Shown here: piece by piece, positions 26,569 through 36,632 of the stretch | Layout: the number at the start of each line of letters is the position of its first letter | Numbering within the stretch: position 1 is the first letter of the stretch | Assembly (NCBI RefSeq): GCF_014489555.1 | Contig: NZ_CP060784.1 | Span: 2,852,001 to 2,916,000, forward strand | Source: Hymenobacter qilianensis | GTDB taxonomy: Bacteria > Bacteroidota > Bacteroidia > Cytophagales > Hymenobacteraceae | Direction: 5' to 3' | Length of the DNA stretch: 64,000 nucleotides | Position numbers and translations under genes: made by a program | The notes under the pieces: model-generated | What the model was told of the DNA's origin: nothing | Databases searched by the model: none | What the model saw: only the letters and a program-made list of their open reading frames with translations

Positions 26569-28326
26569 TTAACTCTTCTTCTTTTTGATCTTCCCCTGCT
26601 GCTCCTGAATAAACCGATCCGTCATCTTCTCGAGAATGGATAGCGTAACCGTGCCGTTGGAAAGCACCATGTCGTGAAAAGCGCGAATGTCAAAGTCGTC
26701 TTTCAACGCTACCTCAGCCTTTTGGCGCATTTCCTTGATCTTTAGTTCGCCCATCTTATAGGCCAGCGCCTGCCCAGGCCACAAAATGTAGCGGTTGACT
26801 TCGGTGTTCACTTCGTGCAGCGAAAGCGCTGTATTGTCTGCCAGATAAGCCACGGCCTGCTCCCTTGTCCAACCTTTGGAGTGAATACCTACATCAATCA
26901 CCAGGCGGCAGGCCCGCCACATTTCATAAGTCAGTCGGCCAAATAAGCTGTACGGGTCCTTATAAAAACCCATTTCGTGCCCCAGGTATTCACTATATAA
27001 TCCCCAGCCTTCGCCAAAGGCGTTGATGTAGCTATTTCTGCGGAACTCGGGCAAACCGGTTAATTCCTGGGTTAAGGAAATCTGCAAATGATGACCTGGC
27101 ACGGCTTCGTGCAGCGTTAATGACTCAAGCGTGTACAGCGTACGGTTCGGCAGATTGGACGTGTTTACCCAGTACTCACCGGCCCGCGTGCTGCTGATAG
27201 GCGCCCGCGAATACCGCCCCGCAGTATAATTGGGGGCCAAATATTCCGGGACGGGCACTACTGTGAATGGCTGCCGGGGCAGCTTACCAAATAGCGAAGG
27301 CAATTTGCCCTCCACGGTTTTGGCAATGTAGGCCGCATCCTTCAGTAGGGCATCCGCTGTTTTTGGCTGAAACTGCGGATCAGTGCGCAAAAAGGCGATG
27401 AATTCTTTGAAGTTGCCTTTAAATTTTACGTCGCGGATAACATTATCCATTTCACCCCTTATCCGCGCTACCTCCTTTAAGCCAAGCTGATACACCTGTT
27501 CCGAAGTAAGATTGGTGGTGGTAAAGTGCCGCACCCGATCCTCATAATAAGCCCGACCATCAGGAAACCCCGAGGCGCCCAGCGTAGGGCGAGCTTTGGG
27601 CAAATACTCCTGATCAAAAAACGTCTTTATTTTTCGGTAGCTGCTCGTTACATCCTTGTTGATAACGGCTTTTGCAGTGGTTTGCAGTGCTGCCCAGTCG
27701 GCCTCGGAAATTGAGGCTGGCTTTGTCGCAAACGGCTTCCAGAACACCGATTGCTCAGCCGTTTCCACTATGTGCTGGGTGTAGCTGGTTTCATAGCCAT
27801 TGAGCACTTCTCGCGGCTGGGTAATGCCGGCGGCAATACCCAGCCGCATTAATTGCAGGTTCTCATCAACGAAACGCGGAATGTCTTTTAATAAAATAAG
27901 GTACTGCTCAGCGTCCTTTTTAGAATGGATAATGGTGTTTCCTCTTGAGGCCAGTGTAGCGTGAAAACCAGCATCGGTTTGGATGGGATTTAAGTAGGAT
28001 TTGAATTGATATTCGGCCAATTCATCCAGCACATCGTGGCTTAATAATTCCAGGTTAATCTGGTCATCGAAAGACAATGATTTCTGATTAATCGCCTTTA
28101 GTTGGGCGTTAATTTTTTGGTAGAAACGGCCTTTGGCTGCAAAGCTGCTTTCTGTCCGGGAGCGCAATACCTGGTTGCTGCTGCTGTCGCGCTTCCACGA
28201 TTGCTTCTCAAAATCCTTGATTGCCGCCAGGGCAGCCGCTATCTCTTTCTGGACTGGCTGCTGTTGGGCTCGAAGCCCGCCCGTGACGAGCAGGAGGGAG
28301 AAAGTGAAGAGTACCGGAACTCTCAT
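26569..28326 (-). CDS. Exported DUF885 family protein (probable metallopeptidase)
   Basis: 585 residues with a signal peptide (MRVPVLFTFSLLLVTGGLRAQ). It matches DUF885: a helical N-terminal half, GRAYYEDRVRHFTTTNLTSE, the hallmark LTLHEAVPGHHLQISL (H-E-x-x-P-G-H-H, a zinc-type motif), YINAFGEGWGLYSEYLGHEM (second metal ligand in E-G-W), and CRLVIDVGIHSKGWTREQA. DUF885 proteins are annotated as dipeptidyl or carboxypeptidase-like hydrolases. The mature enzyme is expected in the periplasm. It is a stand-alone gene between menE and the small membrane protein gene. Confidence 0.86.
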   Translation of the reverse strand: MRVPVLFTFSLLLVTGGLRAQQQPVQKEIAAALAAIKDFEKQSWKRDSSSNQVLRSRTESSFAAKGRFYQKINAQLKAINQKSLSFDDQINLELLSHDVLDELAEYQFKSYLNPIQTDAGFHATLASRGNTIIHSKKDAEQYLILLKDIPRFVDENLQLMRLGIAAGITQPREVLNGYETSYTQHIVETAEQSVFWKPFATKPASISEADWAALQTTAKAVINKDVTSSYRKIKTFFDQEYLPKARPTLGASGFPDGRAYYEDRVRHFTTTNLTSEQVYQLGLKEVARIRGEMDNVIRDVKFKGNFKEFIAFLRTDPQFQPKTADALLKDAAYIAKTVEGKLPSLFGKLPRQPFTVVPVPEYLAPNYTAGRYSRAPISSTRAGEYWVNTSNLPNRTLYTLESLTLHEAVPGHHLQISLTQELTGLPEFRRNSYINAFGEGWGLYSEYLGHEMGFYKDPYSLFGRLTYEMWRACRLVIDVGIHSKGWTREQAVAYLADNTALSLHEVNTEVNRYILWPGQALAYKMGELKIKEMRQKAEVALKDDFDIRAFHDMVLSNGTVTLSILEKMTDRFIQEQQGKIKKKKS

Positions 28327-28384
28327 AAATAATCTGTTAGGGGGTGAGCCTTGTGGTAGGTAAGCAGAGACCGTAAATGTAGAG

Positions 28385-28833
28385 CTACCTAATCAGCCAC
28401 CGCTGATACGTCTTGGCTGAGGGTGCCATTACCACGCAGAGCGCCAGCAGCAAACACCCAAAGAAAACCAAATCAAGAGGGCTTCTGGTGATGGTGAAAG
28501 TAACTAACGGCGGCAGGCCCGTCAGCCCTAGTAAGCTGTTGCGCAGAAAGACGCGGCTTTTGTACAGGCGGATGTTCTCGGCCGCCGGCCGCCGCAGGTT
28601 CGGCTTGATCTGAGCGGAAACCAGGTAAACGAGCACGCCTACCACCACCAATAAGCCCCCAGCAGCAACAGCGCGGGCCACGTCGCAATCTGCGGATTTA
28701 CGGCGCCCGAGCTGGCGGTGCGGCGGCTGGCGGCCAATACTAAAGCAGCCATTACGGCCGCCTGTGTGGGGTAGTGCAGCCAGTGCATGCGCCGAATGCG
28801 CCGCATAGCTTCGTCGTATGTGGGGTCTGCCAT
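28385..28833 (-). CDS. Small membrane protein, one apparent frameshift
   Basis: About 149 residues when one base is restored in the C5 run 28656-28660, joining WPALLLLGG to LLVVVGVLVYLVSAQIK. It begins MADPTYDEAMRRIRRMHWLH and has four hydrophobic helices: YPTQAAVMAALVLAAS, the join, LRNSLLGLTGLPPLVTFTI and LDLVFFGCLLLALCVV. It is unrecognised, and it is the same type of lesion as elsewhere in the window. The neighbour on the same strand is the DUF6370 gene upstream. Confidence 0.6.
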
Positions 28834-28895
28834 GCCTTCGGCCGCGTAGCGCGCTACAACCAGAATATGCTCTTGACCGCGTCGGATCCGGGTCG

Positions 28896-29261
28896 CTATT
28901 TAGCTGCCGTGGGCTCCGGCAGCAGCTTGAAGTAGCTGGCCTTGAAGCGGTTGTTGACTATTTCGCCCTGCACTTCCGCCTTGCGGATAGCGCTACAGAA
29001 TCCGTCTTTAGCGTGGGCATCGCCGTGCGAGTCGATGTCTGATCCATCAACGAAATACGCTTTGCCGTCTATCCGCACCGCCAGATCACATTCCTTGCCC
29101 GGCAGCCCCAGCTTGCACTGCCCACACGAAGCGTCCACTACCATCACTTTCTTGGCCTTGTCAGGGGCGGCAGCTACACCTGAAGTGGCTTTGGTAGTTT
29201 GGGCATTCGCAGTAGATACTGCGCAAAAGCCGAGGGCAAGTAGCATTAATAAAGACTTCAT
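28896..29261 (-). CDS. DUF6370-like exported small protein
   Basis: 121 residues from the ATG MKSLLMLLALGFCAVSTA; a longer frame adds 26 codons that look untranslated. A signal peptide ends near ANAQ. The mature domain has KVMVVDASCGQCKLGLPG with a C-x-x-C pair, CDLAVRIDGKAYFVDGSD, IDSHGDAHAKDGFC and KAEVQGEIVNNRFKASYF, the pattern of the DUF6370 family of Bacteroidota. The conserved Cys and His residues suggest a metal or redox role, which is inference. No partner gene is evident. Confidence 0.72.
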   Translation of the reverse strand: MKSLLMLLALGFCAVSTANAQTTKATSGVAAAPDKAKKVMVVDASCGQCKLGLPGKECDLAVRIDGKAYFVDGSDIDSHGDAHAKDGFCSAIRKAEVQGEIVNNRFKASYFKLLPEPTAAK

Positions 29262-29393
29262 AGGGCTGCTGGTTGCTGGAGTAAGCGGCAATAAAGTTGC
29301 CAGTGTAAATAACGAAAATAACCACCTCCTCTCGTACAAACAGGCAGGTAAGTAGCAGGAAAAATCTGCGGCGGGCCCAGATTATCATGTAAG

Positions 29394-30935
29394 TTATTCC
29401 AACGGTATCCAGCCGGCGCTCTGCAAGACTTGAATCAACTGCGGATCATCGGCAGACATAGGCCGAAGCCAGATGCCAATCCGTTCGCGATTCCACCAAA
29501 GCCCTTGGTCGTTGTCGGGCTTGGCAAATGTATATCGGTACTGTACGGCCCGAATGTAGCGCGGTGGCTGTTTAGAAAAAGGGTTGCTCGCAAACAAACT
29601 TACCGCCCCCGAGTCGTTGTGCAGGAGTTTCCAGATCAAATTCACCGTCCAAGGATACTCGGCGGGAGAGGACATAGAGGCAAACCACATTTGCCAGTCT
29701 AGTCGCAGCTGGTAGGGGGCAATTTGCGGCGGACGATGATCCAGAGCCACGGGCAGGCCTTTGTAGATGTAGGGTTTCCAGTTGGCCTGGTCGCTGGGGT
29801 TTTGGTCCATGGTTCCTTCAAACACCACATTTAGCCGCTCCCGGCCCACCGTTCCAAACGCTCCGTAGGTGTTGACGAGGTCCAGCGGGTCGAAAGAGGT
29901 GTTCATGATTTGCCCGGGCGACACGATGTTCAGTGCTGGCTGAATACTTAGAATAGCAACGAGAGCCGTTACAACCCAGGCCGTCGTGAGCATTGGTTTG
30001 GATACTTCGGCGCGGGCCGCAGCAGCTTCCGCTTTCTGCACGAGCACGCGGGGAAGTAGTTTCGCCCAGAAGCCATCATCCAAACAAGCCAGCGCCGGCA
30101 CAATTGTCAGCCAGTTGAGAAACGAAAGGTTGCCGCTGAGAATGATGTTAAGCTGAAACACGATAATCACGACCCCCGCGATGTGGCGTGCTACCCGAGG
30201 CCAGAACACGAAAAAAGGAGATACAATCTCGGCCAGCCAGTTGAGCCAGACACCAAGTTGCAGCACAGGTTGTGGCAGAAAATGAAACCACCGGCTCAGC
30301 GGGCCGGGAATAGGCTGGGTTTCGAAATGATAGTAAAGAGCAGTGCTGTTACGCCATATCTCATCCCCGCGAAGTTTTATCAAGCCAGCCCCAAGCATAA
30401 TGCGAAACGCCAGCCACCGGAATAAAATGATGACGGGCATGGGGGGCGCATACCGAGGGAAGGGCCGTAGATCTAGCAGCGAGCAAAGGAAGATGGCGAG
30501 GAAGCCAGTCTCGGTAAGCTGAATTTCCCAGCCGTACCCATACCACTCTTGCCCAACATGCACGAAGGACATGTAGAGAAACCAAAGCACCGCCAGCAGC
30601 AAGGCATTGGCGTAGCCAGCCACCACCACGCAGGAAAGCACAAAACCGACCCAGGCCGCCGTAAGCAGAGCCGCGTCCGAATGCCCAAGCCAGAACAACG
30701 ACGGCAGCCGAAGGAAGCCTGCTGTATCTGACCCAAGCGCCTCACCCACCCGCTCCAAGTACAGCCCGACCGGGAGCAGCCCGTTAGAGCCAATCAGCGG
30801 AATAATCTGGTTGATTGCTACGAGAAAGGCCACGGCATACAGCGCTCCTAGCAGGCGCAGCAGAACAAAGCGAGTGAGCCAGTAAGAGGGAGGAGTACCT
30901 AGGGCACGCGTAGCACTTTGAGATTCGCTAGCCAT
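29394..30935 (-). CDS. Lipase maturation factor family protein
   Basis: 513 residues, about ten membrane helices followed by a soluble C-terminal domain. It matches LMF1-type proteins: FLYMSFVHVGQEWYGYGWEI, then LFRWLAFRIMLGAGLIKLRG, WRNSTALYYHFETQPIPGPL and WLNWLAEIVSPFFVFWPR. The C-terminal domain carries VNTYGAFGTVGRERLNVVFE, HRPPQIAPYQLRLDWQMWFA and KQPPRYIRAVQYRYTF, all family signatures. In animals LMF1 helps lipases fold in the ER; the bacterial role is not established. Confidence 0.9.
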   Translation of the reverse strand: MASESQSATRALGTPPSYWLTRFVLLRLLGALYAVAFLVAINQIIPLIGSNGLLPVGLYLERVGEALGSDTAGFLRLPSLFWLGHSDAALLTAAWVGFVLSCVVVAGYANALLLAVLWFLYMSFVHVGQEWYGYGWEIQLTETGFLAIFLCSLLDLRPFPRYAPPMPVIILFRWLAFRIMLGAGLIKLRGDEIWRNSTALYYHFETQPIPGPLSRWFHFLPQPVLQLGVWLNWLAEIVSPFFVFWPRVARHIAGVVIIVFQLNIILSGNLSFLNWLTIVPALACLDDGFWAKLLPRVLVQKAEAAAARAEVSKPMLTTAWVVTALVAILSIQPALNIVSPGQIMNTSFDPLDLVNTYGAFGTVGRERLNVVFEGTMDQNPSDQANWKPYIYKGLPVALDHRPPQIAPYQLRLDWQMWFASMSSPAEYPWTVNLIWKLLHNDSGAVSLFASNPFSKQPPRYIRAVQYRYTFAKPDNDQGLWWNRERIGIWLRPMSADDPQLIQVLQSAGWIPLE

Positions 30936-31116
30936 GTCGTTTCGCTTCCGTTCGTTTGATACCGATGGAGGCTTAATACGGCTGCTGCTTTGCGTTTGGT
31001 GGCTAGTGACGGGTTATAAACGCTTATAAATTGCCCCCCGTGTTGGTAACAGGTCTACAAATCTGAGCTGGGTTGAACTAACTCCCCATAATAACTTTTT
31101 CACCTGCATTTTACTG

Positions 31117-31869
31117 CTATGCAAGCACATAGCCATCTACAGTACTATTTATGCCCTTCAGGGTAAGGGCCTTCTTTTGCGCATCGGGAAATTGCTCTTT
31201 TACCTGACTGAATACCTCTTCCGTGACCATAATCTCACCTACACCAGCAGCTCCCTGCAACCTGGACGTTAAGTTTACTACCGGGCCAATGGCCGTAAAA
31301 TCCTTATAAGTGGTTCCTACTTCTCCCACGTAAGATTCTCCCGTATGAATTCCTATGCCCACACCAAGGGTTTGAAAATCACTTAAGCCAATCTCCTCTT
31401 TCATGTGCTTACAGTCTTTTTGCAGTTGCACAGCGGCGCTGACTGCATTTTGTACATGGTCTTTCCTGATCAGTGGGAAATTGAAAATGGCAAGCACCGC
31501 ATCGCCGATGAACTTGTTGACAATTCCATCTTTTTCCCATACTGCTGCTGAGCATCGGTCGTAAAACTGGTGTAGCAATTCGTTCAGTTTTTCGGGCTCT
31601 ATTTGCTGCGACAAATCCGTGTACCCTCGAATATCAGCGAAGAGAATAGTGGTGGAAACAGGGACCTGTTTATGCTTCATGATCTTGGCAAAATTGCTCT
31701 CGCAGAAGGTGCACATATTTGGGTGCATCTTGCTTCTCTTGATGCCAAATGTTCTAAAGAATGCAGAGAATGGGCCGCGTATGGCAGTCGGCATATGCAT
31801 ATGCTCCCAGCAGCCCTGGCAAATTTGTGTCTCTTTCATGTCGCCCTTGAAGTCCTTTGTAAGCTTCAA
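31117..31869 (-). CDS. Class III adenylate cyclase with N-terminal C-x2-C/C-x2-C region
   Basis: 250 residues. Residues 70-250 are a class III nucleotidyl cyclase domain: metal-binding Asp in TTILFADIRGYTDLS (D79) and in NKFIGDAVLAIF (D123), substrate-selecting Lys at K119 and Thr at T192 (the K/T pair typical of bacterial adenylate rather than guanylate cyclases), and transition-state residues N199 and R203 (PVVNLTSRL). The first 60 residues hold CQGC (C17, C20) and CTFC (C53, C56), a likely zinc-binding or redox module separated by a hydrophobic stretch with RGPFSAFFRTFGIKRS. The product is probably cAMP. No transmembrane helix is obvious. The gene stands alone. Confidence 0.86.
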   Translation of the reverse strand: MKLTKDFKGDMKETQICQGCWEHMHMPTAIRGPFSAFFRTFGIKRSKMHPNMCTFCESNFAKIMKHKQVPVSTTILFADIRGYTDLSQQIEPEKLNELLHQFYDRCSAAVWEKDGIVNKFIGDAVLAIFNFPLIRKDHVQNAVSAAVQLQKDCKHMKEEIGLSDFQTLGVGIGIHTGESYVGEVGTTYKDFTAIGPVVNLTSRLQGAAGVGEIMVTEEVFSQVKEQFPDAQKKALTLKGINSTVDGYVLA

Positions 31870-32015
31870 GTTTAATATAGTATTATATCAGCTAATATTT
31901 ACAGTTTTCTCATAATGATCTGCTTGAACATTAGTAGCTTAAGCTTATCGTTTAGTCCTGCTTTTTATACTTAAACAGACGGAAGAAAGAACTACTGGAA
32001 TATGCGCTTTTCATT

Positions 32016-32051
32016 AAAAAAAGCCCGTACCATGTGGCACGGGCTTTTTTT
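32016..32051. terminator. Terminator after menB
   Basis: AAAAAAAGCCCGT, loop, then ACGGGCTTTTTTT; the stem has runs of A and T on both sides. It ends the minus-strand men operon. Confidence 0.9.
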
Positions 32052-32069
32052 ACAATGACTGTTCAGCAG

Positions 32070-32888
32070 TTACGGGAACTTCGGATACTTGTCGAAGTCG
32101 GGCTTGCGCTTCTCCACGAAAGCGTTGCGACCTTCCTTGGCTTCTTCACTCAGGTAGTAGAGCAGTGTGGCGTTGCCGGCTAATTCCTGAATACCAGCCT
32201 GGCCGTCGAGCTCGGCGTTGAAGCTTGATTTGAGCATCCGCAGCGCCAGGGGGCTTTTTTCGAGGATTTTGCGGCACCAGGCCACGGTAGTTTCCTCGAG
32301 CTTTTCCAGAGGCACCACCTTGTTTACGAGGCCCATGTCGAGGGCTTCTTGAGCATCGTACTGGTCGCAGAGAAACCAGATTTCGCGGGCCTTTTTCTGA
32401 CCTACTACGCGGGCTAAATAGCTCGCGCCAAAGCCACCATCGAAGGAGCCTACTTTGGGGCCGGTCTGGCCAAAGCGGGCATTTTCAGCAGCAATACTCA
32501 GGTCGCAGACGACGTGCAGCACGTGGCCACCACCAATGGCCCAGCCGGCTACCATGGCAATAACGGGCTTGGGAATGGAGCGAATCTGCTTCTGCAAATC
32601 GAGCACGTTGAGGCGGGGCACGGTGTCTTCGCCCACGTAGCCGCCGTGGCCGCGCACGCTCTGGTCGCCGCCCGAGCAGAAGGCTTTGCCGCCTTCGCCG
32701 GTAAGAATAACTACGCCAATGTCGGTGCGGTTGCGGCAGATGTCCATAGCCTCAATCATCTCCTGCACCGTGAGCGGCGTGAAGGCATTGTGCACCTGCG
32801 GGCGGTTGATGCTGATTTTGGCGATGCCCTCGTGAAATGTGAAGAGAATCTCGCGGAATTCCTTGATGGGAGTCCAGGTAATGGCCAT
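32070..32888 (-). CDS. menB: 1,4-Dihydroxy-2-naphthoyl-CoA synthase (MenB)
   Basis: 272 residues, crotonase fold. Oxyanion-hole blocks are [12 protein letters not shown] and [39 protein letters not shown] is the MenB signature, and Gly in QTGPKVG marks the bicarbonate-dependent class I type. The C-terminal ends [16 protein letters not shown] as usual. It closes the ring of o-succinylbenzoyl-CoA to DHNA-CoA in menaquinone synthesis. It is the last gene of the men cluster, 18 bases after menD. Confidence 0.95.
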   Translation of the reverse strand: MAITWTPIKEFREILFTFHEGIAKISINRPQVHNAFTPLTVQEMIEAMDICRNRTDIGVVILTGEGGKAFCSGGDQSVRGHGGYVGEDTVPRLNVLDLQKQIRSIPKPVIAMVAGWAIGGGHVLHVVCDLSIAAENARFGQTGPKVGSFDGGFGASYLARVVGQKKAREIWFLCDQYDAQEALDMGLVNKVVPLEKLEETTVAWCRKILEKSPLALRMLKSSFNAELDGQAGIQELAGNATLLYYLSEEAKEGRNAFVEKRKPDFDKYPKFP

Positions 32889-32905
32889 AGGGAAGGTGAG
32901 TTATT

Positions 32906-34779
32906 CTAAGAGAAAGAGGTTCTGACAGAAGTACGGTAGTGCTCAAAAAAGGCCGCGTTGGTGGCGCTGTCGGTGGTGATTTCCAGCAGGGCCGCGCCGC
33001 CTTCGGGTGCAAAGAAAACCGGTAAAGCCGATTCTAGTTCGGCGAAGGTGGAAACGGGGAAGTAGCGTAACCCGAAATCGCGCGACGTGTTCTCGGCTGA
33101 GAGGGCTTGGTGGGTTTCAAAAAGCTCCTCCAGCTCCGGCTGCTGGCGCGGCCCGTCGATCAGCCGAAAAATGCCCCCCGCGTGATTATTGAACAGCACA
33201 ATGCGCAGATTGGGTAGCGGATAATTGTGCCAGAGCGCGTTGCGGTCGTAGAAAAAAGCAACGTCGCCGGTGAGCAGCACTACCGGCCGTGTAGGCTGCG
33301 CTAAGGCCGCGCCCACGGCCGTGGAGGTGCAGCCGTCAATACCGCTGGTGCCACGGTTGGCAAATACCTCCGCAGTTCGGTTGGCTAAGCCCAGAATATT
33401 GGCGTAGCGCACGGCCATGCTATTGGCAAGGTGCAGAGCGGTGCCTTCGGGAAGCAGCTGTAGGGTACGATAAAACACCGTAAACTCGTTGAAAGGCTGG
33501 TTGGGGGCAGCAAAAAAACCAGCCAAAAAGCCATTCGCCCACTGCTCAGCCCGCTGCCAACGCGATGCGTAAGAAGCATCGGCTGCACCCGCATCTTCGC
33601 CTTCCGACGTGTTGGCTTGCATCGGAATCCCTAATGGCACGGGAGGGGGAGCAACTCGGGTAGCATCTGCCACGGACGTAAGGCTGTTTGCTTTGGCTGC
33701 TGTTAATTCTGAAGTGATAAATGGCTGTTTATCAAGCGGAAGCAGCTGATCGAAAAAAGCGGTTGGCTCCATCCGGATAATGCGCGTCAGGGATTTAAAG
33801 GTGTCAGCGACTGGGCCGGTGGCCTGCACGTGCCAGTGCTGCCGGGGGGCAAATTCGCGCAGGTACAGCTTCAGCGCTTTGGAGATAAGCGACTGGCCAA
33901 ACGTAATCAGCACCTCAGGTCGGAGGTCAGCTTTGAGCTCAGCATCTGGCACGGCCAAAAACACATCCTGATGCCCCAGCGACGTGGCGCCCGAAACCTC
34001 AGGTTTGCCCCCAGCGGCTGATGCAGATTCGCTATCACATCGCCCACTACCGGCACCTGATAAGCCGCCGCAAACGCCCGAAGACTTCGCACCAGCTGCT
34101 CATCAAAAACATGTTGCCCGGCTACCACGAGCACCCGCGCAGTTCGGCGCAGGGTCTGGGCTAAATCGGTCAGCTCGCTGGGGGGCAAAGTTGGTGTGCC
34201 TGCCTGCTCTCGGATTATTTTGACTTCCTCAAAGCGCAGCTCCTGACCGGCTTTCGGATAAAAAGGCTCGCGCAAAGGAATATTTACCTGCACCGGCCCG
34301 GCCGGAAACTGCTGCGCCGTATTAATTGCCTCATTCACTATGCGTTCCGAGTGCCACTTAGCATCGGCGTGGCTGGTGTCGGCGGGAAAGGTGAACGAGC
34401 CTTTGGCGTGGGCGCCGTAGAGGTCGGTTTGGCGAATGGTCTGGCCGTCGAGCTGGTCGATCCACTCCGGCGGACGGTCGGCGGTGAAGATGACGAGCGG
34501 AATCTGCTGAAAAGAAGCTTCGGCCACGGCCGGCGCGTAGTTCAGGCCCGCCGTGCCGGACGTGCACACCAGCGCCACCGCGCGCCGCTGACTTTGCGCC
34601 AAGCCCAGCCCGATAAAGGCCGCCGCCCGCTCATCCGGCACCGTGCGCACCCGAATCTCCGGGTGGCGGGCAAAGGCAATCGTCAGAGGCGCACACCGCG
34701 AGCCCGGCGACAGCACCACATCCGTAATGCCGTGGCAAGCACAAATTTCCGCGATGTTATAAACTGCCTGCATTTTCAA
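32906..34779 (-). CDS. menD: SEPHCHC synthase (MenD), one apparent frameshift
   Basis: About 625 residues after adding one base at the C5 run 34008-34012, which joins IANLHQPLGG to KPEVSGATSLGHQDVFLAVP. The N-terminal domain has ELSPGSR-like DVVLSPGSRCAPLTIAFARH and the catalytic Glu region DERAAAFIGLGLAQ. The C-terminal ThDP-binding domain shows GTSGIDGCTSTAVGAAL, the GD...NN motif (TGDVAFFYDRNALWHN through VLFNNHAGGIFRLI) and ETHQALSAENTSRDFGLRYF. It condenses isochorismate and 2-oxoglutarate with ThDP. It lies between menF and menB in the same direction. As menD is required for menaquinone, the frameshift is probably a sequence error. Confidence 0.9.
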
Positions 34780-34875
34780 TTAACATTTAATAGTTGTTGT
34801 GCGGTAGGCGCGACTGGTTGAGGCTGATAGAGGACGAAAAAAAGGGATGAAAACGAAACTGTTAACTGATGAATG

Positions 34876-36129
34876 TTAATTGTTAAATGTCGCCAGCACG
34901 GCTCCGGCGGTCTGGAGTTTCAACTCGGTTTCCTCCCATTCGCGTTCCGGGTCGGAGTCGATGGTGAGGCCGGTGCCAGCGTACAGAATTGCTTCGGTGG
35001 GGCGGAGCTGCATGCAGCGCAAATTCACAAATAAGCGCGCCACACCCGCCTGCGGCAGATTAACCGGGCCCAGAAACCCGCTGTAATACGCCCGGTCGTA
35101 GCCTTCATACTGCTGCAAAAAGTCGAGGGCCGCCTGCCGGGGCATGCCGCCCACCGCCGACGTTGGATGGAGCAGCCGTAGCATATCGGTGCCCAATGAG
35201 GGGAAAGGCACCTGCCGCAGATGCACCGCAAAATCGGTACGCAGGTGCAAAAGCTCGCCCGCAACCACGGTGCGGGGGCCAATTTCGTCGTACTCGCGGA
35301 GGCGCAACTGCTTGAAGCAGCTCACGATGTAGCGGGCCACCAACGCCTGCTCCTCTATTTCCTTCTGCCGCCAAATGGCCTTTTGGGCCGTCAGGCCGGG
35401 CGTGAGCGGCTGAGTGCCGGCCAGCGCCATGGTCCGAAACGTGCCCTCCGGCGTAACCTCAGCCAATACCTCAGGCGTGGCGCCCAGCCAGGTGCCCGCG
35501 CCCGGCGCGCTCACCAGCGACACAAACGCCTGCGGGTACCTAGCTTGCAAATCCTCAAAAGCCTGCAGCGCATCAAAGCTAGGGGGCAAAAGTTGGCGCG
35601 TTGCCCGCGACGACACCACTTTCTGGACTTCGCCCTGCTCGATAGCCGCCACGCCACGCCGTACCAGGGCAGTATACTCTTCAAGGGAAGCCGTGGCAGG
35701 CGCGGGTTGCGGACTCTGGTGCCAACGCAACGAAGCGGTATCCGGGGAGGCTTGCAGAAACTGCCGCAGCTCAGACAGGCGAAAGTCGGCCGCGCCGGTT
35801 TTATTTACCCAAAATAGTGCTGGTTGTCCGCTGTCGAAGAATACATTAGCGGGCAGAAATAACGCCGGATTGTGGTCTGAATCGCGGAAGGGGAAAAAGG
35901 CGAAGCCCGACGGGGCGCTTGCTTCAAGGTTAGGAGGCAAACCAGTCAGCGCTTCTTCCCACGAAAAGCTTAAGCAAAGCTGCGCGTGTGCTGCGTTTGG
36001 AAGACGCCACAAGGCTACCGGTAAATCTGCCTGGAGGGCAAACGCCACCAGCTGCCGCAGCTGCTCCGTGGGCGCTAGCTGCTCACCGCCGGGGTACGGC
36101 ACCAGCGTTGGCCGGGGGCGCTGACTCAT
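34876..36129 (-). CDS. menF: Isochorismate synthase (MenF)
   Basis: 417 residues. The chorismate-binding domain occupies residues 155-410: EQGEVQKVVSSRATRQLL (catalytic Lys region), FVSLVSAPGAGTWLGATPEV, GTFRTMALAGTQPLTPG, LHPTSAVGGMPRQAALDFLQ, and the closing signature YAGTGLTIDSDPEREWEETE. It converts chorismate to isochorismate, the first committed menaquinone step. It overlaps menI by 4 bases (ATGA), indicating translational coupling, and is followed by menD. Some paralogues make siderophore precursors, but the menD/menB context supports MenF. Confidence 0.93.
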   Translation of the reverse strand: MSQRPRPTLVPYPGGEQLAPTEQLRQLVAFALQADLPVALWRLPNAAHAQLCLSFSWEEALTGLPPNLEASAPSGFAFFPFRDSDHNPALFLPANVFFDSGQPALFWVNKTGAADFRLSELRQFLQASPDTASLRWHQSPQPAPATASLEEYTALVRRGVAAIEQGEVQKVVSSRATRQLLPPSFDALQAFEDLQARYPQAFVSLVSAPGAGTWLGATPEVLAEVTPEGTFRTMALAGTQPLTPGLTAQKAIWRQKEIEEQALVARYIVSCFKQLRLREYDEIGPRTVVAGELLHLRTDFAVHLRQVPFPSLGTDMLRLLHPTSAVGGMPRQAALDFLQQYEGYDRAYYSGFLGPVNLPQAGVARLFVNLRCMQLRPTEAILYAGTGLTIDSDPEREWEETELKLQTAGAVLATFNN

Positions 36130-36569
36130 GCCGTTTCGCCCGCTCTGGGAGGCAAATCAATGACGGCCATCGTGATGCGACTAACGCAAACCAACGCCTC
36201 CGTTTCCTCATGTGTAATGCGAATTTCCCATACCTGCGTAGTGCGACCCACATGCAGGGCTACCGCCCGGCCAACCACATATCCCGAGCGAACTCCTTTC
36301 AGATGATTGGCGTTGATTTCTAGCCCTACACAAGCTTTCTTGGTTCTGTCGACCTGCAGGGCGGCGCCTATGCTGCCTAAGGTTTCGGCCAGCGCCACAG
36401 AAGCGCCACCGTGCAACAGGCCCATGGGCTGGTGCGTACGGTGATCAACGGGCATGCGACCAACCAGCAGTTTATCACCGATTTCGGTCAGCTCCATGCC
36501 GAGGTGTTCGCCCATTGTATTGCGGCACCAAGCATTGAGCTGCGCGAGGGTAGGGGCGGGTGGTATCAT
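36126..36569 (-). CDS. menI: Hotdog-fold thioesterase, probable DHNA-CoA hydrolase
   Basis: 147 residues, a full-length PaaI/YdiI-type hotdog domain: LNAWCRNTMGEHLGMELTEI, HQPMGLLHGGASVALAETLG (catalytic HGG..x..AE with the Glu nucleophile), GLEINANHLKGVRSGYVVG, and TTQVWEIRITHEE. Being the first gene of the men operon, overlapping menF by 4 bases, it probably releases DHNA from DHNA-CoA, the role of YdiI/MenI. Substrate is inferred from context only; another thioester is possible. Confidence 0.85.
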   Translation of the reverse strand: MIPPAPTLAQLNAWCRNTMGEHLGMELTEIGDKLLVGRMPVDHRTHQPMGLLHGGASVALAETLGSIGAALQVDRTKKACVGLEINANHLKGVRSGYVVGRAVALHVGRTTQVWEIRITHEETEALVCVSRITMAVIDLPPRAGETA

Positions 36570-36632
36570 AGAGGAAAATGAAAAAATCGGGGTCAGCGGC
36601 CTGAAAAACCAGTACTTTCGGACCCGTCACAA

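Noticed and set aside
33907..34779. A short stand-alone MenD N-terminal protein
   Set aside because: The conserved MenD sequence continues in the next frame after one base is added at 34008-34012, so it is one gene.
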